Part shown: one piece after another, positions 51,765-63,091 of the stretch | Numbering within the stretch: the stretch's first letter is position 1 | Layout of the letters: each line of letters opens with the position of its first letter | From: Thozetella sp. PMI_491 | Lineage: Eukaryota > Ascomycota > Sordariomycetes > Chaetosphaeriales > Chaetosphaeriaceae | Assembly: GCA_021432635.1 (NCBI GenBank) | Contig: MU270024.1 | Location: 558,001 to 622,000 of the forward strand | Reading direction: 5' to 3' | DNA length: 64,000 bases | Made by a program: the position numbers and the translations under genes | The notes under the pieces: model-generated | Told to the model about the DNA's origin: nothing | The model's database searches: none | What the model saw: the letters and a program-made list of their open reading frames with translations, nothing else

Positions 51765-52748
51765 TAGCTACAAAGCGATTCGTGATGTTGGATTTTCGGG
51801 GTTTCGGGGTGTTGCAGGTGACATGTCACTGAAGTTTACTGGAGCCTGTCATGGAGTCGATGCTCAACTCCCCGTCAACTTAGCCCAGGATCTGCTTGGG
51901 CCACCGTTCGATTGATGATATTCCTATGAATCACAGAGTCGATGTCGATTAAGGAGAAAACATTTACGCAAGCGCTACATAACGTGCTATTAGGTCGAAA
52001 CTACTTTAAATCAAGGTTCGGGCTCTTTTTACTATTCAGGCCAAAGTGTGGCTGCCTATGCACAAATTCAGTGCCGGAGTCCAGCTTGAGTCAATACGGT
52101 AGGTCTCATGACCCGCTCTTTCGCAATTTATCAGCGAGCGAAGTTCAGGTGTCTTTGACACGTGCCGGGACCAGACGATAGGAAGACATCTTACATTTGA
52201 TTTACTTGTAACAGCATTCACAACACCAACATATCAGATCCATCACGATATGACCCCGGCAAGACACCCGGTGTCATATTCACGGGATTGCAGGAGCTCT
52301 TAGTCTGAGAACTGCGATGTTTCGACGGAACTATATACATTGTTATTAGGCTGAGACTCACATCTAACGATCCTTGACTAGCGTTGTGCTAGGTTCGCAA
52401 TAGAATAGATCAGCGGATGGTGGCGGCCGGGCATACTACCATGGTTGTTGTAATATGGCATTGGCAGTGGTTTGGTAAGTTAGACCTTATATGGAAATCG
52501 CCAGTGACCTTCAACAGCTCCACGTCTACGCGTAGAACGATCTTAGACAAGGATGCACTCCGCCTGTGAGGAGTATCTACCGCCAACAGTCTGCCGATAT
52601 TCCGCGATACGCGGTGGGTCAACCATGGACCTCTACGATACATATAGCGCACATAAATGCGACTCATCACAGTCTGTCCCTACAAATTCGCAAATTCCCG
52701 AAGTTTTTGCCTGTAGCAGGGGAATCCGTCTTGCAAAGAGAAGTCAAC
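51765..52748. promoter_or_regulatory. Intergenic and promoter of the second oxidoreductase
   Basis: About 980 bp without a gene. GCGGAGTG (reverse) at 52556-52563 is about 190 bp before the start at 52749. A frame open upstream of the start (from 52566) gives no domain and is probably leader. Confidence 0.5.
52556..52563 (-). promoter_or_regulatory. GCGGAGTG motif
   Basis: Reads CACTCCGC on the plus strand, 186-193 bp before the oxidoreductase start. Confidence 0.4.
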
Positions 52749-54102
52749 ATGATGGGATCTATCAAAGTCGGGATAATAGGTTATGGCAATTCTGCCAAGA
52801 ATTTCCACCTTCCATTTATTCAAAACATTCCTGAGTATGAACTTGTCGCTATCTTACAAAGATCAGCAGCACCCAGCAATCCAGACGCGACCCCGAAAGG
52901 TGTTCACTGCACTGTTGATTTCCCAGCCGCGCGGCACTTCCGTACGGTGGAGAAGTTCTTTGCAGAGCCGTGCATTAACTTGGTGGTTATCGCAACCACC
53001 AACTCCTCTCATGCGCCGCTAGCCAAGATGGCGTTGAATGCCGGACGACATGGTATGTATTTATTATTCGATATTGCCTTACTTCATCCGATTACTAATC
53101 GGCTCAGTTGTGATTGATAAACCGTTTGCACAGTCGACAGAAGAAGCAGAGGAACTGATTCAACTTGCCGATGGCAAGGGATTGCTCATTACCTGTTTTC
53201 AGAATAGGCGCTGGGTAGGTTGATGTTCCTCATACTATCTCCTGATTGCTCATGACCAGATATAGGACGGTGATTTTCAAACACTTCGAGAACTTGCAAC
53301 AAAAGGCGCCCTCGGCAAGATTAAAGAGGCTGAACTGCACTATGATTTTGAATCTGCTGGATCATGGTTTCCCATGACTGAGGGACCATATGAGCCCGGA
53401 CGCGGTATGACTTATGCTTTGGGTGAGTTTTCTTATTGCGCCGCTCGCTAGAGTAAAGTGACGAACGGGATGGTAGGCACCCACAGCATTGATCAGGCCG
53501 TAGCACTCTTCGGCCGTCCAAAGTGCGTGACTGCATTTTTCAGAGCGCAACGTGGGGTCGAGTCCGAGATCGAAGACTCCTTCACAATCATCCTCCAGTA
53601 TGGAGGCTTGCAATCCGACCTCCTAGTCACAATTAAGTCATGCATTACTACAATCATGTCCCAGCAGCTGAAATACATCGTCCGGGGAACCAAGGGTTCG
53701 TATTTCAAAGTGAGTACATGTCTTCGACTGTTGATTCAAAGTACCTAATATTCGATCAAGACTCAGCAACGAAGCACCTGTGTCCAGGAGGAGCAGATTG
53801 CCAAGAATATCAGCCCCACTGAACCCGGTTTTGGTGTTGAATCAGATCTCTTTTGCGGGGTACTCACTACGAGCGAGGCGTATGATAATCGCCACCAGAA
53901 GTACGATGAACATACCCAAAAGTATTACGGCCGCTATCCTACAGTTCCCGGTAGATGGCTGGCCTTCTATGAAAACGTCGCTGCCGCCATCAAGGGAACT
54001 GGCGAGCTTGAGGTCAAGGCCACACACGTGCGGGATGTACTTCGTATCATAGAGCTGGCGAGAGTCTCCCATACACAAAACTGCACGGTCCAGTGGGATT
54101 GA
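52749..54102 (+). CDS. Gfo/Idh/MocA-family oxidoreductase
   Basis: I join 52749-53052, 53108-53214, 53266-53422, 53477-53709 and 53761-54102 (380 aa); four introns of 51-55 bp, all GT-AG and in frame. The N-terminus KVGIIGYGNSAKNFHLPFI (residues 6-24) is the NAD(P) fold with GxGxxA-like spacing. VVIATTNSSHAPLA, VIDKPFAQSTEEAEEL (DKP in place of EKP) and FQNRRWDGDFQTL follow; GTHSIDQAVALFGRP has the conserved HxxDQ. The protein resembles the GFO/IDH group with yeast YMR315W-like length. It should oxidise a sugar or polyol. It is co-oriented with the preceding regulator, at the right edge of the sugar cluster. Confidence 0.9.
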
Positions 54103-54475
54103 GAAAGTAATCCGCGTGCCCAGATTATCTACAGGACTAGAACTTCCAGGTCGCTGGCGGTGGGATTCTCACAATGACCATTAGATTATTCGCTACGCCT
54201 GATAGTTTTCTTCGAGGAGCGGGGACATCCTATATTATAATTACAAAGGACGATCTTTTACTTGTATACTTGTGAATCTCCCCACGAGACTCTACTGTGC
54301 CTATCCGTACCTAGATCACAAGCCTGAATTGGACTATGCATTCAACCCCATCATTGGAGGAATTTGCACGAAGAGTGATTGTTTCCAGTCCCTAGGGATA
54401 TAGCTGTCTATCTCTGCGGCAGTATGACGAGTTCCGATAGGATAGCAATCCAAAGCCATACAGTCTACCGTATTA
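54103..54475. other. Intergenic, no gene seen
   Basis: About 370 bp between the oxidoreductase and the epimerase fragment. Nothing recognised. Confidence 0.55.
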
Positions 54476-54809
54476 TTATAGAGATAGATCTGCAATATTG
54501 AGAGCGATGCTTTCTTCTAGGGAAGTGAGGCGGTCTTGCCCAAGATACCGGAGCAGAGCTATTGCACGCTGACGGGGTTCTGTCACGACCGAAGTGTCTG
54601 CACCAGATCGAAATTCAGTCTCAGCGAACTCCTTCTCCGGATACCGAGATCGCAAAATTTGAAGCAGTTGCTTGAAGATCCAAGGTTCGGCCCATGCATA
54701 TATCCTCTCAATTTTGACTTCATTCAGGATAAGGCCTGCCACGTGGAGTTTCGCTGTATCCCTGACATCTATGAAGTACTCTGGTGGAGCATGAGAAGAA
54801 TGCTTCTCC
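54476..54809 (-). pseudogene. NAD-dependent epimerase/dehydratase, C-terminal fragment
   Basis: On the minus strand the frame below a TAG near 54812 reads PPEYFIDVRDTAKLHVAGLI, the late motif of extended short-chain dehydrogenases (dihydroflavonol reductase type), then ERIYAWAEPWIFKQLLQIL, RSRYPEKEF and a normal-looking end. The Rossmann fold and catalytic YxxxK half are missing; upstream DNA is AT-rich. It is a 5'-truncated fragment with no function expected. Confidence 0.65.
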
Positions 54810-55454
54810 TACCGTCGATGGGGTCTTGCGCATGTCCACCACATCAGTGCTTACAATCTATTTACCCTTATAGAGGTTTAGCGATTATTATAAGGGTTTA
54901 AAAGATTTATCTATTAACAACTAATAAAAGAATAATAACTATTCCCTGTATAGCTAACTTAATAGAAATACTGACAGGTTTAATATGTGGATACTCTTTA
55001 GCACAACAATCACTTTACTCGATATCATTTGTTAAAACGATGCTTACTTTACGACGCTAGCTTAGTTCTAGAAAGAGCTAGCTTAATTTCTAAAGCCAGC
55101 TTGGTTTCTAGAACCAGTCTGACTCTAGAGCTAGCTTAATTTCTGGACCTAGCTTGAGTTCTGGTGAGAGCAAGTATCTAGCTAGCTCTACGCAAGGCTA
55201 ACTGTAGTATGCTATATAATCCAAGGTTTCGTTTTCTAATTATAATATATTGACCTTTTAGCCCGGTTCCCTCTACTGTACCTTGGTTAATCTGATGCTT
55301 GTGGGACTAGCTCTTGAGATAGGTAAAATTAGATAGTAAGGTGCCCTGGGAGCCACCGGATAGAAATATTCCGATGTTAGCCGCCTAGTAAAGAAATAAT
55401 AGGCGATATTCTGGCGATCAAGACATTGATATGCAACCTATGGCAATTAAGAAA
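54810..55454. other. AT-rich region with minisatellite
   Basis: AT-rich DNA with no gene. It holds the degenerate tandem repeat at 55059-55168. It probably belongs to a decayed repeat that also cut off the epimerase fragment. Confidence 0.55.
55059..55168. repeat. Degenerate 18-bp tandem repeat
   Basis: About six diverged units of the form AGCTTRRTTTCTAGARCC in a row (for example AGCTTAATTTCTAAAGCC, AGCTTGGTTTCTAGAACC, AGCTTAATTTCTGGACCT). Unit lengths are 17-21 bp. Non-coding. Confidence 0.65.
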
Positions 55455-57562
55455 CTAAACATTCAGTTCCGTGGTAGCCGACTTCTCAATAGCAGCTTTA
55501 TATGGCCGGATCTTCTTTTCCACCACACCTTCCGGCCCGCAATACCGTTCAACAATCTCCACACTACGGCCGACATATAGTTCCGGCCTTAGCATATCGT
55601 CAATATCACCCCAAATCGGTTGAAAGAAGTCTGTTGCCTTGATTCTTGACACCAAATCGTTTGGCTTGCCCTCATTCTTTACAACACTGGCGGCTTGGTG
55701 CGACAAGACACGAATCTGCTCATGAGTTTCCTGTCTCGAAAGCCCTTTCGCACAGAGCTTCATAAGCACATTCTCAGTGAGCATAAATGGAAGTTCTTCC
55801 TGTACCCGCGAGGCAATACGCTCTGGATAAACCACTAGTCCATTGGTGATGTTGTCAAGACCACCAAGGACAGCGTCCGCAAGAAGGAATATCTCAGCTA
55901 ACACCTGAGTTAGTATCCCGGTTGGGTTTTTGTGTCTCGACACTAAAGACAGTTTTAAACAACAAGCCGGAGAACCTACGGATATCAATTCGGCGAACAG
56001 CGCTGTCATCAAGAGTTCTTTCCACTGGTGGCCAGTTAGTAGCTGAGCTTGAGAATAAGATCCTACCGATGGGGACTAACTCCATTGGTCTGAAAGTGTG
56101 TTCGCAAAATTGGCTGGTTTTGACAACAGCTCTCGGGCAAGGCTGTAAACTCGCTCAGAGCGCATTGGATTTCGCTTATAGGCCTTCCATGTTGTTAATT
56201 ATATCCTTGATCAGTAGCAAGGCACTTACCATGGCTGATGAACCGATCTGGTCAGCTTCGAATGGCCTATTACATGCTCGGTTAGTAACACTCCTTAGCG
56301 GAACTGTAAGAAGGGCAAATCTTTTTATCCTCCCACACATAAACAGCGAGGGTAAGGATAAAGAGGAGTCACCCCTGCGATAAGTCCTAATATACTCGAG
56401 TGGAGAAACGCAAGGATAAGTACTAACTCTTCCACTTCCTTCCAGGACGCTAGGTGGCGAATATCTCCAGTTATCTTTTGTGCCGTAGCACCAAGGCCGC
56501 AAACTGCATTGGCGACAATCAAGTCGACCTTGCGCGTATATGTTTGGGTTGAGACGTCGTAACACCCAGGAAACCCTGTTTTTTGGCAGAGTAATTCATT
56601 AAGCCGGTCACATTTGGCGCCATCGCCGGCAAAAATCTCTAGGAATGATGCTTGGGTTCCCGTGGTTCCTTGGGCACCTAACATGGTTAGTATTGGATCT
56701 ATGAGAGGATATGAAAGCCTACCTCGTAGCAGCAGTCCATTTCGGGCATGTTCGATACTCTCAAGGTCGAATACAAGATCTTGTGCCCATTGAGCTGCTC
56801 GCTTGCCGACTATACTGCGAGATTAGCAAACTCTACCTCAGAGAGAGCTTTAATCCAGCAACATACCCGTAATCAATTGCGCTACACAAGAAGAATCAGC
56901 ATGGCATTTCTGGGTCCAAAACGTCTCGGGGTAGAAGTACCTGCTTGTAGATGAGTGTAAGCCAGAGTAGGCATCGCCTTCCACTCCATAGCGAATTTAG
57001 CTAGGTTTGATAGAACTCTGGCCAACTTCGGGAGGAGAAGGTCAATAGCATCACGCATGAGAAGAATTTCAGCGTTATCCGTAACATAGCAGCTAGTTGC
57101 CTGTTTGGTAATATAGCTTAGTTGGTAGATCGTCAACAAGGCTGAGGATTTATCATTCAGACTCACACCATAGTGAATGATGCCTGCCGCAGCTGGCGCC
57201 ACAGCTCCAAAGGCGTGAACATGAGCCATAACATCATGTCGACGTCTCTTTTCCTCGGCCTTTGCGACCTCAAAGTCGGCATCGCTTACTTCGAGATGCT
57301 GCCTCATCTGCTCGAGGGCTTCCTCCGTGATAGTTTCAATGCCGAGCTCCTTCTCACTCTCTGCTAGAAGCAGCCACAGCGTGCGCCATTGCGAATGGCG
57401 AGAACGCTGGCTGTAGAGTCGTGACATCTCTGGGCTACAGTATCTTGTTGTCAGTGAGGTTTGGTAGGTGTCGAAAGGCGAAGGCGCATTTTGGCCTTTG
57501 GCACCTTCAAGTTGATTCCCAGCTCTAAGCTGGGCTTCAACAGCTACTCCTGGGTTCGTCAT
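55455..57562 (-). CDS. Adenylosuccinate lyase, nine exons
   Basis: I join 57562-57167, 57100-56941, 56881-56867, 56809-56723, 56677-56428, 56266-56230, 56183-56081, 56024-55980 and 55897-55455 (minus strand), 511 aa; the start of exon 2 may be off by two bases. Exon 3 has only 15 bases (QLIT and part of its flanks) and exon 8 only 45. Every join keeps frame and rebuilds the enzyme: TRYCSPEMSRLYSQRSRHSQWR, RRRHDVMAHVHAFG, AAGIIHYGATSCYVTDNA, YTHLQAAQLITVGKRAAQWA, the signature GSSAMAYKRNPMRSER, and DNITNGLVVYPERI. It works in purine synthesis, splitting SAICAR and adenylosuccinate in the cytosol. Length is slightly above the usual 480. Many introns and an accessory setting suggest it may be a second copy. 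Confidence 0.9.
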
Positions 57563-59141
57563 TTTGTCGTCGGCTCTCCAGGTTGTCGGCTCAATCGTTG
57601 AGGTGAAATGCGTCAATTTTTTTGTCTGCCGAAAATTTGCATCACACTAGCTTTCACCATTCTCCGGTCTCCACCCTAGCTTAGGTTCCAACCCAGACCG
57701 ATTTCTTTTCTTTCCTGGATTGGTTGATATAGTGCGTAATCGTGGTCAAGTGTGTTCAAGTGATCGTCTTTTATTTTCTGTAATATAAGCTAATTCTAAT
57801 TGGTAAACTCTAGCTCACTCGATCCACTCCGCTCCTAAACTCTACTTTTACTGTGTGCCTTCGCCCTCTCGTAAGCTACGTACCTAGTTACCGTACTTCC
57901 GTCCTCAATGCTCCTTGCAGCGGGTCCAGTGGTTGCATCAACTGGCCAGGAAAATTTCAGGATGTGGTACAGTACATTTGCTCCCAAGGTGATGGAATGG
58001 TGGTCACGTGTGGAGGGACTTGAGAAAGATATTCTAGAAGCAGGGATATGTTAAAGGCAGAGATAAGAGCTACACGATGCCTCTGTCTTGTCCGACTCTG
58101 GTTCGATATATTTTCTGACTTCTCAATATCGGAATACTGTCCTGTCCAGTCTTGTGTCTAGTAGTGTGGTTCTCGTCGCATACCGCTTTATCGCCCTCTC
58201 TATATAGGGCAGCACTTAAACATGCATTACTGACTGCGACACGCGTTGGCCTCGGTCGTTACAAAAGAGCAACGCAAGAAAAGGTAGAAACCGCTGGCCA
58301 GCCTCTCAATTTTCTCCTCCAAATCCCATCTCAGGAGGGAAAGGTAGTTGGGTGTCTTCGGAATCTCCATTTCGCGAGCCACTGCACCACCAAACTACGC
58401 CAAGTCGATCTGCTGTTAGACAATTTAGAACCCCGCGGGGAAATGCACGGAAGCAGATGTGGAACACGCTATGGAAAATCAGACTAGCGAGTCCTCTTCG
58501 TCACCTCCTTACGCAACGGAGAAGCAAATGGGATCCTAGCTTAATGACGACATCCAACGCCTTTCAAGTGCTTTGCGCCGGTCTCGTCATGCGAAAGGGA
58601 TGACGTTCATAGGGAACATCGTAACAGACATCCGGCTAACTGGCTACAGAAGTCTCATTGCTACTAATACTCTAGCTAATTCTAGAGTCCATTTCTTTGA
58701 TCACCCTCACACCGGCGAATGTCACTGGCACGATGCCTGCATCTAGATATGCTAGTCGCAGTCGGCAGAAGTCCTCAAGATGTATGGTTCAATCTACGGA
58801 AGACAAGTTGGAGGGATGCACTCTAATGTGACTATAAACGATTCCAAGGCAGCAGAGAAGAACAACAGCCGTTGCCTCCTTCCCAAAAAGCCACACGCCT
58901 CTATCGTCTGAGGGTTTCTGTAGCCGGATCACCGTCCGCCGCGAAGCGCAGCTGATTCTTTCCGCTCGGAATGAAGAAGGCGTTCTACGAGACTTTAAGG
59001 AGCTTGCAAAAGTCATCTCATCTATTATAGGAGGTGGACTGCTACAGCGACACAAAGAGGCTCGTGTATAACTGTCTAGCATATGTCTTGGCACATTTCT
59101 CTTTCATTTGAATCGGTTACTCCGTCTTTAGCTACCCTTAA
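57563..59141. other. Intergenic with a possible coding relic
   Basis: The left part is the promoter of the lyase, with GCGGAGTG at 57825-57832. No complete gene is supported. On the plus strand 58869-59071 reads coherently (ITVRREAQLILSARNEEGVL, then ELAKVISSIIGGGLLQRH) to a TAA, possibly the end of a lost gene. I could not identify it. Confidence 0.4.
57825..57832 (-). promoter_or_regulatory. GCGGAGTG motif
   Basis: Reads CACTCCGC on the plus strand, about 263 bp before the adenylosuccinate lyase start. Confidence 0.35.
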
Positions 59142-60575
59142 CTATACGAGGACCTTTAATTTCTGTTCAGCTTGAAATTTCTTCATTAAAGCCCGCGCCT
59201 CCTCCTTGTGCCTTCCCAGATCCAGTTCAGTGATGAACGTCCAGCGCGTCGCGACCGCCCCAAGAAACTTTTGCGGATCAAGACCGATCAACTCGTCTTG
59301 CCCACAGAAGATACGCCCAGTACCGCGGCTCGAGTCGATAACGCGCTGGCCACGAGGCCGCCGTATGGCGTCGTATGCGCAGAGCGCCGGACCGAGATCG
59401 TCTCGGGTCGTAACGCTGCCAAAGAGCGCCCCCAACACCGCGGCATCCTCAAAGGCCATCGCGGCGCCGGAGCCCTGCCAAGGTGTTGTCCCGTGGGCAG
59501 CATCGCCGATGATGCACACACGGCCACGCACGTAGGTGGGCGTGGATTTATGCTCGAATTGAGAATATGCCCGCTTATTGGAGTATTCTAGAATAAGCTG
59601 GTTGTGGCCAATCAATAGTCAGTACCGAAGACAAAGGTGAGATAAAGCTAGGAGGGGCTCCAACAGACCTCTATCATAGGCTTGGCAATCGGACCATCCT
59701 CCCAGCCCTCGAGAGTCTTGAGCAGTACATCCCTAGTCAAGGGAAAACTTCGATCGTCGTTGCTATGGGGGAGGTCTTTCTCCACAGCTGACACAATACA
59801 CTGGACCGTCGTCCTGTTGTCCAGAATGTCGTGTATGAGGACGGCGCCGTTTCCGATCCAGGAGTACTGCAGGTCCCTTTCAAAAAACTGATCTCCAATT
59901 GCTGCCTTGGCTTTCTCGTACGGCACCAGAGCCCTGGCATCCCAGAAGCCAGCCGGCGAGGAAGCGCATTCGCACGCCTTGTTCTGCAAGACGTGGTTGC
60001 GAACACTACTAAACAAGCCGTCCGCACCAATGACGACATCAAATTCTCCGGCTGTACCGTCTTCGAAATGTAGCACCAAGTTGTCCCCATTCTGCTCCTT
60101 GATAGACTGGAGCTTCTTGCTGGGATGCAGAATATCGGGCGGTAGAATCGCGAGTAGCTCGCGGAGTAGTGAGGCACGATGGATATTCACACCAGGATCA
60201 TCTGCATCGGCTAAGTCGAGCACAATATTGCCGGCTTGTGGCCCTGAACCCTAATCATTAGAGAAACTATCGTCAGCTCGACTTGTCTCTCAAAGTACAG
60301 TGAAATATGTCACGATGGCTTACCAGCATCACGCGGCTATTGTTCACCGTTACAGCCCTACCTCGAGCAAGCAACTCTAGAGCCGAAGGTATGACATGTT
60401 GAAGCGCAACTTGCGCATTTTCAGCCAGTCCAACCGCGGCACCGCGCTCTGAGAACTCCGGAGCCGACTCGAACACCTGCACGTCCAAATGCGGTAGCGG
60501 AACGAGCGCGTTGGCACAAGTGGCTCCAGCGATACCGCCGCCGATGATGGCGACGCGAATTTTCTGGTTCGCCAT
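59142..60575 (-). CDS. FAD-dependent monooxygenase, salicylate hydroxylase-like
   Basis: I join 60575-60324, 60250-59669 and 59597-59142 (minus strand), 429 aa. Intron 1 is 73 bp (GTAAGC...GATTAG); intron 2 is 71 bp with a GTCTGT donor, TACTGAC branch site and CCAG acceptor. Marks: IIGGGIAGATCANAL at residues 10-24 (FAD), VVIGADGLFSSVR (DG), VCIIGDAAHGTTPWQGSGAAMAFEDA (GD and FAD ribose). The family hydroxylates aromatic acids with NAD(P)H and oxygen. It differs from the first monooxygenase of the window in the N-terminal region and is not a recent duplicate. A T-run of about 20 lies 430 bp upstream. No pathway partner is next to it. Confidence 0.88.
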
Positions 60576-61817
60576 AAGGACCTTTCGCTGACGAGTGAGA
60601 CAATTCTGGGTAGGGTAGAGAGACTGTATTTTAGCTTAATAACTGGAAGGGGGCAGGAGAATGCAGTAATTCAAAGTACTGGTAGAAAGCATCTGCGTTA
60701 TGAATAGGGACCTACACAAGCGGCGGATATAAATATAAATGTTGGACATATGCAAGTCATGGATACCTGTCAGGCTCACTCAATCAGCCAGATTGCAGCC
60801 TGGGGTCTAGATAGTCGCTATTGGACACTCACCTTGGCTTACTAGGTTCTTGTCGAGACTGGTGCGTTTCGTCTTTTTCCCCTCCTTCGAGCCAGATATT
60901 GCCCATGTCGGCAGAGAATCTAAGGTATCTAGGTGCCTTATCTAAACTACCTGCAGGACCCTTGATTGAAGCACCCAACAGTTGGTACCAAATTACGCGC
61001 AACCTCTTTTTTTTTTTTTTTTTTAGCGCCGCTCAGGATAATAAGGATGAGGGTGATAATAGCGGCTATATAAGGTACTGTGGGTAGTGTCGAAGGGTGT
61101 CAGGCTCGGTAATACCAATAGGAGTCCAGAGGACCCCGTAAAAATGACACAGCACAGCGCCTTTGTGCCAAAGCAAAATATATTATTGTGTCTGGTAGAA
61201 TTGATCCGCTAAAATTTAGTTGGTTATTGTCACTCGTATCACTGTAGATCAACTCCCGGTGCATGCTATTAATGAATTCCCACCATAGTTTTAGCGTTTA
61301 ACAGGGCAACGGTAAATCCCTAAAGGCCTGGCGTAAATTGATCATTTTGCTTGTCTGTCGCGCTTTCCTGCCTAAATTAATCCAAATCGCTATTCTTTTC
61401 TATACTAAAAAAACTCCCTTCTTCTATCGATAACCTCTATATAATTGATACTAATTGTAGTAGGCTTAGAATTCAAGGAGTCATCGTGGTTAGAAACGAC
61501 GTGGCTATTTAGGAAGAATTTGTGGATTTTGGATTGCTCTAAACTTTTTGCGCTCTCAATGTACGACTGCTTATCTGCCCTATTCTAGGGTTAGGGCATT
61601 AAGGCACAGCTATATTGACCCTTTTAGTAGGCTATAGACTGTGTACGCCTCAAGAATGTAGGTGCGGATTATCAGTCGGAACAAGCAACTCTACTGTCTT
61701 CTGGGGAAGGTACTTCTCTAGAACCCTGCGTTCAAATTATATCAAGTATCGATAGACTTCTTATTGTAGCTAGAGGTATCGAGTTATTTCTTCCTAAGAA
61801 ATAGAGACATAATAGTT
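60576..61817. other. Intergenic, AT-rich to the right
   Basis: About 1240 bp without a gene. It holds a T-run at about 61004-61024 and AT-rich, stop-dense sequence at 61200-61800 that looks decayed. No transposon ends recognised. Confidence 0.5.
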
Positions 61818-63091
61818 TCATATTGCCGGCAAAGACACATTGCTGTCATTCCTAGTATCTGATGACTTGTATCGAACAGAAAGTGCAATGATTCGGAGGG
61901 CGGCTTTCCAGGACATCTTGCGAAACAGGGCCTGAAAGACAGGCAAACAGGCCGCGATTATACCCGTTCCACATTCGACCATGCCCCAATAAAGAGACGT
62001 TGTGATAGCCACTGTCACATTGTTAATGGAATAATTAGCGGTAAGGTTGCGAGATGATCCGAATTGCGGTCAGGTAGAAAGAGACGTACAGATCTCGTCC
62101 TCATTCTCGTCGAATCCCACCACAGCGAGCTGTACCACCATGATCATGCGGATCAAAGATGCCACAATTGCACTGTCGGGTATTAGTTCATACAAGGTGA
62201 TCAATATTTTCGAGTCGAAACTCACGCTACACCAAGGAGGAAAACGGCACTTGCTGTCATCTTGTTGGCCGTTGATAGGCCCGTCCGCCAGATCTAGCAA
62301 TCGAATGGAATCAGCGAGGCTTTGAATACTTTGGCAAAATGGCCGGTCACTAACCACAGGCAACGGGATGATGGCGAGAATAATATCTGTAGCAAAGTCG
62401 GTAGTACAGACAACGACGTCGTACCATTGAGTTCCTGTGCAGTGAGATTCGATCTCGCGAGCAGAGCCCCACAGTGCCCAGACGTCTAACTTGCACTGAA
62501 ACAAGACTGCCAAAAAGAAGCCGATCATCCACATCCCAACCAGTACACTCAGGCCGACAAGGATGCTATGAGTGATTCGGGTAGCATAGACAGAGAAGAT
62601 TCGCATATAGAAAAACAATATGCTTAGTTTGATGCACCCGAGCGCAAGTGGAAGCAGAAATGTATAGGCAACCTGAGTCTGAGACACTATTAGCACAATA
62701 TTTCGCTAGCGACACAGGGAGAGCTCCCATTTATACTTTGGCAGCAATGTTAAGTTGGTCTGTCTTGAGATCTTGCAGGTCCCCGTCGAAATCTGGGGGA
62801 ACCTCCACGCGATATCCCAATGCATGCTGTGTGACAGCATGGATAAGAACCACGCCGATGCCAATCTCTAGAGCCTAGGACATCTTTAGAAATAAACCAG
62901 TTCTCAGCGAAGGCACGCACCAAAGATGGTAGTATGAACCAATCATCTGCCTTCAAAGGCTGTTTCTGCGTCTTTCGTGCTTGGACTCGCAGGAGAGCTG
63001 CCACAATGCCGGCTATTGGAAAGGCGACCGCTGCTGCCACTAGATGACCGGGAGTTTCAAAGTATTTTTGCTTGTCTGACGGGTCTGCCAT
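61818..63091 (-). CDS. Rhodopsin-domain integral membrane protein (Pth11-like, no CFEM)
   Basis: I join 63091-62921, 62874-62737, 62678-62355, 62293-62226, 62172-62090 and 62011-61818 (minus strand), 325 aa; five introns of 46-78 bp, all in frame. Hydrophobic segments: VAAAVAFPIAGIVAALLRV (helix 1, about residues 18-36), the segment around GIGVVLIHAV, YTFLLPLALGCIKLSILFFY, ILVGLSVLVGMWMIGFFLAV, TDIILAIIPLPV, ASAVFLLGVAAIVASLIRM and LYWGMVECGTGIIAACLPVF, that is seven. These and the WGMVE...ACLP end are typical of the fungal rhodopsin-like family related to Pth11 receptors. No extracellular CFEM head is present. A sensing role is known for some relatives; here it is inference. Confidence 0.85.
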
